40,386 bases of DNA. It comes from Ichthyophonus hoferi. Its lineage: Eukaryota > Opisthokonta > Ichthyosporea > Ichthyophonida > Ichthyophonidae. A program made the position numbers and the translations under genes. The stretch covers positions 8,825 through 49,210 of the forward strand of contig NAOQ01000534.1 of assembly GCA_002751075.1 (NCBI GenBank). The letters run 5' to 3'. Below the pieces are notes generated by a model. That model was not told the DNA's origin, searched no databases, and saw nothing but the letters and a program-made list of their open reading frames with translations. Shown here piece by piece: positions 35,600-40,386 of this stretch (positions are counted from its first letter, which is position 1; each line of letters begins with the position of its first letter).

Positions 35600-37400
35600 T
35601 AAGGTGGACCCGATGGATTATTTTTGTTAGTTTATGCCACCTCTCTTGTAAAAAGACTCGACTTACTTTTTCCAACGCAATACAAAGCACCTGTCCCACT
35701 CCGGGTAGACAATGACAATCACATATTCACATATTTTTGCCACCCAAAAGTTGGGCCAGCGTTAACAGCAGGGCCAATTTTAGTTTTTAGTTATGCAGAT
35801 ATGAATCGTTTAGGTTTGACATAGATCATGGGTTGCGTTTTGATTAAAGACGGTACTTACTGTTCGTTCATTGTAAGACCTGTTTCTACAAAAATCATTG
35901 TAGTTAGGTGTTCTTCCTAAAGGATTTGGGCAACGACTGTTAGCATATATCGGTAACATTTTTTCGTGTTGTATCACACACGGGCATTTCAACCTAACTT
36001 ATTCTGAGTCTAGTTATCTTTTCTGGAATCGGCCATTTGTCTTTTCGTATTTCTGCTCTTTCTCGGGTTATTTTGTTTTTATAGTCGTTTTTAACTACAT
36101 TTGTAACTAGTTTGATCCAATCCATTGATTTTTTCCTTCATCTTTCTTCCAACAACGTCCCTGCGATTTTAGACTCAACTGATGTTGGGACATTCTAGCA
36201 TCTAACGATATGAATACGTTCTTCCAATTTTATTTAATCATTGTTGAAATGTTCCCTTACTATTTAGTGTAAAATAAAAATATATTTATGCAATATAATG
36301 AGGGCTATTGTAGATAAGGTTTCTTGCGAGTTCCTCCATCTATGCTGCCATTGTAGCTTCAGCTCTGTAGCAAATCTTCACTGCAATTACTGCAAATCCC
36401 GTACTCTGTCTATTATCACTTGCCACCTATTTGTGCCATGCATATTTTTAAATGGGTTAGTGATCCATCTGTGGCCTGTGTAGATAATTACATGCTTATC
36501 TGCTAATAATTGCTCAATATCATTTGTCCAATCGTTGTAAGCTAGAGCTAAGTCTGGTCTCCTTTTTCTCAACTTCTGACAGATTTGTTGCCAATTCCTT
36601 GCTTTTTGTTAAGTAGTTAATTCTCATCATTTCAACTTTGTGCCACTTAAGATTGACTTTTAGCCAGTTCCACTAGTGGTCGATGCATCTAGTACTGTTC
36701 ACCACCTAGTTCCTGTACATCGGCCGCTTTTATCGGTTGAATTTTAGCTAGGTCTGACCAGATATTTTATCATTGGTATTGGTCAGACCTTATCGGTAGC
36801 AACTCTAGTAGATGATTTTGAATGTCTTTTTGATTATCTACTTGGATTATATAGTCTTCTTAGTACCTGATCTTGCGTGCCTCTTAGGTTTCTGGTATTC
36901 ACCTTACGCATTTCGTTCCCTGTAGGCTTCCACTAGGTTGAAATGCGATGTGGATAGGTCTTATTAAAGCCTGTTCACACGATAAACTCCACAAGAAATT
37001 TGTACTGTCATAGTGTTAGTTCCAATTACATACCTTGAAGTTGCTTAGCATCTTTGTTTTATGATTAAATACTATCATGACTTTACTGCAAGAGTTTGAA
37101 TATGATTAAATGATCTCTAAGTGTCCATGACCGGTGTTTTTTAATAGTGCTGAATACACTTTGTAAATATCATATCCTCATTGTGCGTCTCTCTTCTTGA
37201 TACCATTACATCGGCCGCAGTATTTCAAATGGCATGATTTTAGTGCAGAACATCTAGACTCAATTTAATCGTTGAGCCGGTCTACAGTGGGCTTAATATA
37301 GCCTACGCGGGGGCATTCTTTATCTACTCCACTTTAGCCCTTGATTTCCCCACAGATGGTCTGGAACCTATCTCCTAGACTATATGATAATCGGAACAAA
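35600..37400 (-). mobile_element. Ty3-like LTR retroelement pol relic (fossil, broken)
   Basis: Read on the minus strand, pieces of pol occur in Ty3/gypsy order. At about 37.3-36.7 kb there are reverse-transcriptase-like stretches. At about 36.57-36.39 kb there is an RNase H-like stretch (a YTGH-type motif followed by NRWQ, as in YTDH...RW). At about 36.0-35.8 kb there is an integrase-like stretch with a C-x-C-x-IQ pattern. The element carries many breaks and is clearly dead and old. Neither its LTRs nor gag could be assigned. It may be related to repeat family 2, but orientation differs from the nearest copy at 38590. Confidence 0.45.
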
Positions 37401-38589
37401 CCCTGCTTTTCTCTCAAATGCTTGTCCCTGACCTTCTTACAATGATATACTCATAAGAAAAGATTCCTCTAATAAAGTGTAACGTTAGATCACTGACAAA
37501 CTTAATCTGATAACGCAACCCAAGTGAATTTGGTTTCCACTCGTTTATAACAAAGTTTGGGATCTTAAACCTGTTAACAAACCATTGTCCACATCTTATT
37601 TTGTATAACGTGCTCCATAGAGTAGTTAAAAAGGTTTAGGAGGAACACAGCCTTCCTCATAAATTTTGAATAATGTGTCTCACCCCTCCGAATCTATTCT
37701 GTTGGGGCTACTGGAGGAAACGCCCTCTATTATTCCCCAATTAGGGTTTATTAACCAGTGTCACAAAATCTTTCCTGTTCACCCAGACTAGCTTGCGGGA
37801 ACTGGTTCCCCACAAGTATGTATAGGAATGAAAAATATGGTTAAGTAGGTGAAATAAATATGAAGGATACCAGCAACCACATATAGAGCTCACACAACAA
37901 ATTTGATTTATATATTGCTCTGCATAATTAAACCAACAAATATAGTCTATTTGTTATTAGTAAACATTAATATCCATTGTATTTATATTTAATATTCATA
38001 TTATTGAAAAGAAAATTGCCTTTTATTTTGAGTATTCACATATTTTATTATTTTGCAATTTTTTATCTCCTGTCTCGGATAGGAGCATAGTTTCTTGAGT
38101 TAGTCTATCAAACCAGTTCCCCTCCTCACTTATCAACCATTTAAAAATTAACGCTGACAAAACGTGAGGCATATGTTTAGTATTTAGATCATCTTATCCC
38201 ACCAGTGATTATCCCTCGAACTTTAAGTCCTTTTTCTTTAATATGTTCAAACCACATTTAATCTCATGCCTTGATATCTATTAATGTTATGATACTGCAC
38301 AAATACCTTTCGTTGAGATCTGCTTCTTCATTCCTCAATACCACAAGCGTGCAGTAGGCTTACGGCGTGTTCCTACAAGGAACACTCAATATTAAAGATG
38401 GTTTCAGGTAGATTTTTAATGACAGGATCTTCACAAGATTTTTCCTGTGGTAAAATTCTTAATGGTGCCACTAAAACGTTGCCCTATATATCGAGTATTA
38501 CCGAACAATGCTCTAGACTAGTTACATCAAGGGACATGCCAATAGGGTATATGCCAGGTCTAAAAATTGAATGTGATCATATAATACAC
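37401..38589. other. Intergenic DNA, nothing recognised
   Basis: Less AT-rich than the DNA at 30-33 kb. An open frame at about 38398-38604 resembles no family I know. It may be more worn element. Confidence 0.4.
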
Positions 38590-39510
38590 GTTGCAAAACC
38601 GTGAGCTCCGAATGAACACGTAATTTGATCGAAGTTCTGATAACCAGCAAATCATGAAATGATCGGTCCAATATTAGGTAATTGCACTATGTTCCCAATC
38701 AGGCAAATTGGTTTAATACATAATATGCGTGCACTTAACACTAACGAGGAAATTAGCCAATGAGCCATCCAAATTAGGACACAAAATTGCAAGATTATCA
38801 AGATTTTTATGATCAGTCCTATTTACATTAGTGAATGCAGCCATAATTAATATCGTAATAAGCAAAGGTCGGAAAAGAATAAAAGGGAACAGAAACAAGT
38901 AATCAAAACCTCAGCACCTGATCACACATACGGCAACCCTGCATGCCCCGCATGCCCATGTAATGGCCCACAACATCAAATACGAAACCGCTCGCAACAC
39001 GCTAAACTTTGCATTTATTATTTGATGAAACAATATCATAATATGTAGGTATATAATCATTGCATTCTATTGTAATCGTCATTTCTTTTTGCAATGTCTA
39101 GTTTACATTGGCACTTTAGTACGATAATCAGTATCTAGATTTCTCGCTCCTCTAAGAGTCGGGGAACTGTTTTCGAAGATTAAATAAGGATAATAGTTAT
39201 TATTTACACCTCAATATAACGTTCTTACTGATCGGTTTCATTATACAATATCCATATTAGCACCTAAGCGCATCAAAGCATTGATTCCATCTAAATTAGA
39301 GCAAAGACATCATTACTACAGCCAGTTGTCCAGAGAGTTGGTATACACGCCTTCTATAGGACCCTACCACTTCAACTGAGTCTTAAGGACAGGTCGGATC
39401 AATTAGTTATTACTAGCCCAGTGAGAACAACTATTACACAACATTTAATTGGAGACCTGAAGCCTGTGGACAAGTCACTAGAACTAATACAGATTGCTAT
39501 AATACCCAAG
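38590..39510 (+). mobile_element. Dispersed repeat family 2, copy ii (longest copy, LTR-like, fossil)
   Basis: The fullest copy of the family. It matches copy i at both ends (38600-39040 and 39430-39505) and holds about 370 bp in between that copy i lacks. Part of that extra stretch is matched by copies iii and iv, so it belongs to the element. The candidate LTR end is ...ACACAACA at about 39434, followed by AATTGGAGACC. No coding region is seen 3' of it in the window. Degenerate relic. Confidence 0.5.
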
Positions 39511-40205
39511 TAAAAGTACAAGCGTTTAATAATAAGCAATATAACCGCATGTTTTTATGTTATCAATACAAAATAACGACGCTTAATGGAACACCAATAT
39601 ACTAGTTTGTTCCTCTAGTCTTTTCTATTTGATGTAGTAAAACAATGGCAACCGCTTGAACTAATAGGGTGCCATTTTCTATTACGGATTCTGTTATTTT
39701 TTTTATCAAAGTATACACATAGTATAGTCAAGCTCACCAACGTGCAGTAGTGGATTTACAGCATATTTTAGGCACCAAATCAGTTATATTCACAACCAAA
39801 CTGTGTAAATAAAGTAATTTTTTTCTTATTGTTAATTGCATATGGATATCATGTTATGCCCCTAAGGTTTTTGTATTCCATAATAGGCCGCTCAGGTTAT
39901 AAAAGGGCTCAGGAGATGCAGTGAAGTCCTAAGATACATCATGCAGCCAAGTTAACACAGCAAAGAAAAAAGCCTTGATATATATTCAGAATTACTAATT
40001 GTTAGGTTATCTATCACGTTTTAATCGTGCCTGTCGTTTATGTTTTTGTAAATCTCATAATTTTACAGGGAGTTTCAACAGCCTTTGCTATTATTTTGGG
40101 ATTAATAGAACTGTCTCATCATAGCCGTGTGATTAATCGGACTTAAAGATTATGGCCACAGAGATCGATGACGCAATTTTTTGACCCGAATCGATTTGGG
40201 TTACG
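39511..40205. other. AT-rich DNA, nothing recognised
   Basis: No open frame or known motif. Confidence 0.45.
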
Positions 40206-40386
40206 TCATGCGACCTGGAGGATAATAAGTAAATACACGAGCGTTCCTGTGACTTATATTTGTTTATAAGAAAAGAGAATAACGAAATCAAGGGTGTTTT
40301 AACGTGTACCTTTGCATACATGGAATATAGATATGCTAATATATATTTTTATTATTAAACACGTCAGTAGGACTTGCTTTAGGCAG
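40206..40386 (+). repeat. Dispersed repeat family 1, copy C (cut by window edge)
   Basis: Matches copies A and B from the GAGCGTTCCTGTGAC anchor through TTTAACGTGTACCTTTGCATAC to GTAGGACTTG at the last bases of the window. It is closer to copy B than to copy A in the GTGTACC region. Confidence 0.65.

Noticed and set aside
1-40386. CRISPR array, bacterial operons or phage genes
   Set aside because: All supported genes are eukaryotic with spliceosomal introns, and the repeats are microsatellites or mobile-element relics.

Overview
This window looks like nuclear DNA of an intron-rich eukaryote, most likely an opisthokont protist (a unicellular holozoan such as an ichthyosporean would fit). That placement is inference from the gene set and gene structure. 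Gene order does not suggest operons. Introns are mostly 70-500 bp with GT-AG borders, exons run from 29 to 374 nt, and intergenic DNA is long, AT-rich and full of microsatellites and decayed mobile elements. There are two runs of N, so this is a draft assembly.

Four protein genes can be read. (1) About 0.1-8.8 kb, minus strand: the N-terminal half of ECM29/ECPAS, the HEAT-repeat proteasome adaptor, in about 27 small exons; its C-terminal half lies beyond the left edge. (2) About 14.6-19.5 kb, plus strand: a CAMK-group Ser/Thr kinase of the MARK/KIN1/SNF1-like kind with a UBA-like segment and a basic, Ser-rich tail, in 17 or 18 exons. (3) 20.9-23.7 kb, minus strand: a complete calreticulin, 7 exons, 413 residues, with signal peptide, P-domain and C-terminal KDEL. 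All its exon phases agree. (4) 33.6-34.7 kb, plus strand: a complete two-exon NDFIP1/2-like gene, 221 residues, with PY motifs and three membrane segments. ECM29 and the kinase are head to head across 5.8 kb of AT-rich DNA. The kinase and calreticulin are tail to tail. Calreticulin and NDFIP are head to head across about 10 kb of repeats.

The rest is AT-rich intergenic DNA. It holds a 282-bp duplication around the first N gap (probably an assembly artefact), CCAAT-box clusters near the gene starts, a tandem duplication upstream of calreticulin with elements spaced like ER-stress elements, a broken Tc1/mariner-like transposase, a dispersed repeat in three copies, a second repeat in four copies that resembles LTR ends, and a broken Ty3-like pol region on the minus strand at about 35.6-37.4 kb.

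Three of the four genes touch protein quality control: ECM29 (proteasome), calreticulin (ER folding) and NDFIP (NEDD4-type ubiquitination). Nothing in the sequence shows they are co-regulated, and their adjacency may be chance. I found no CRISPR array, rRNA or tRNA, and no convincing new multi-gene system.
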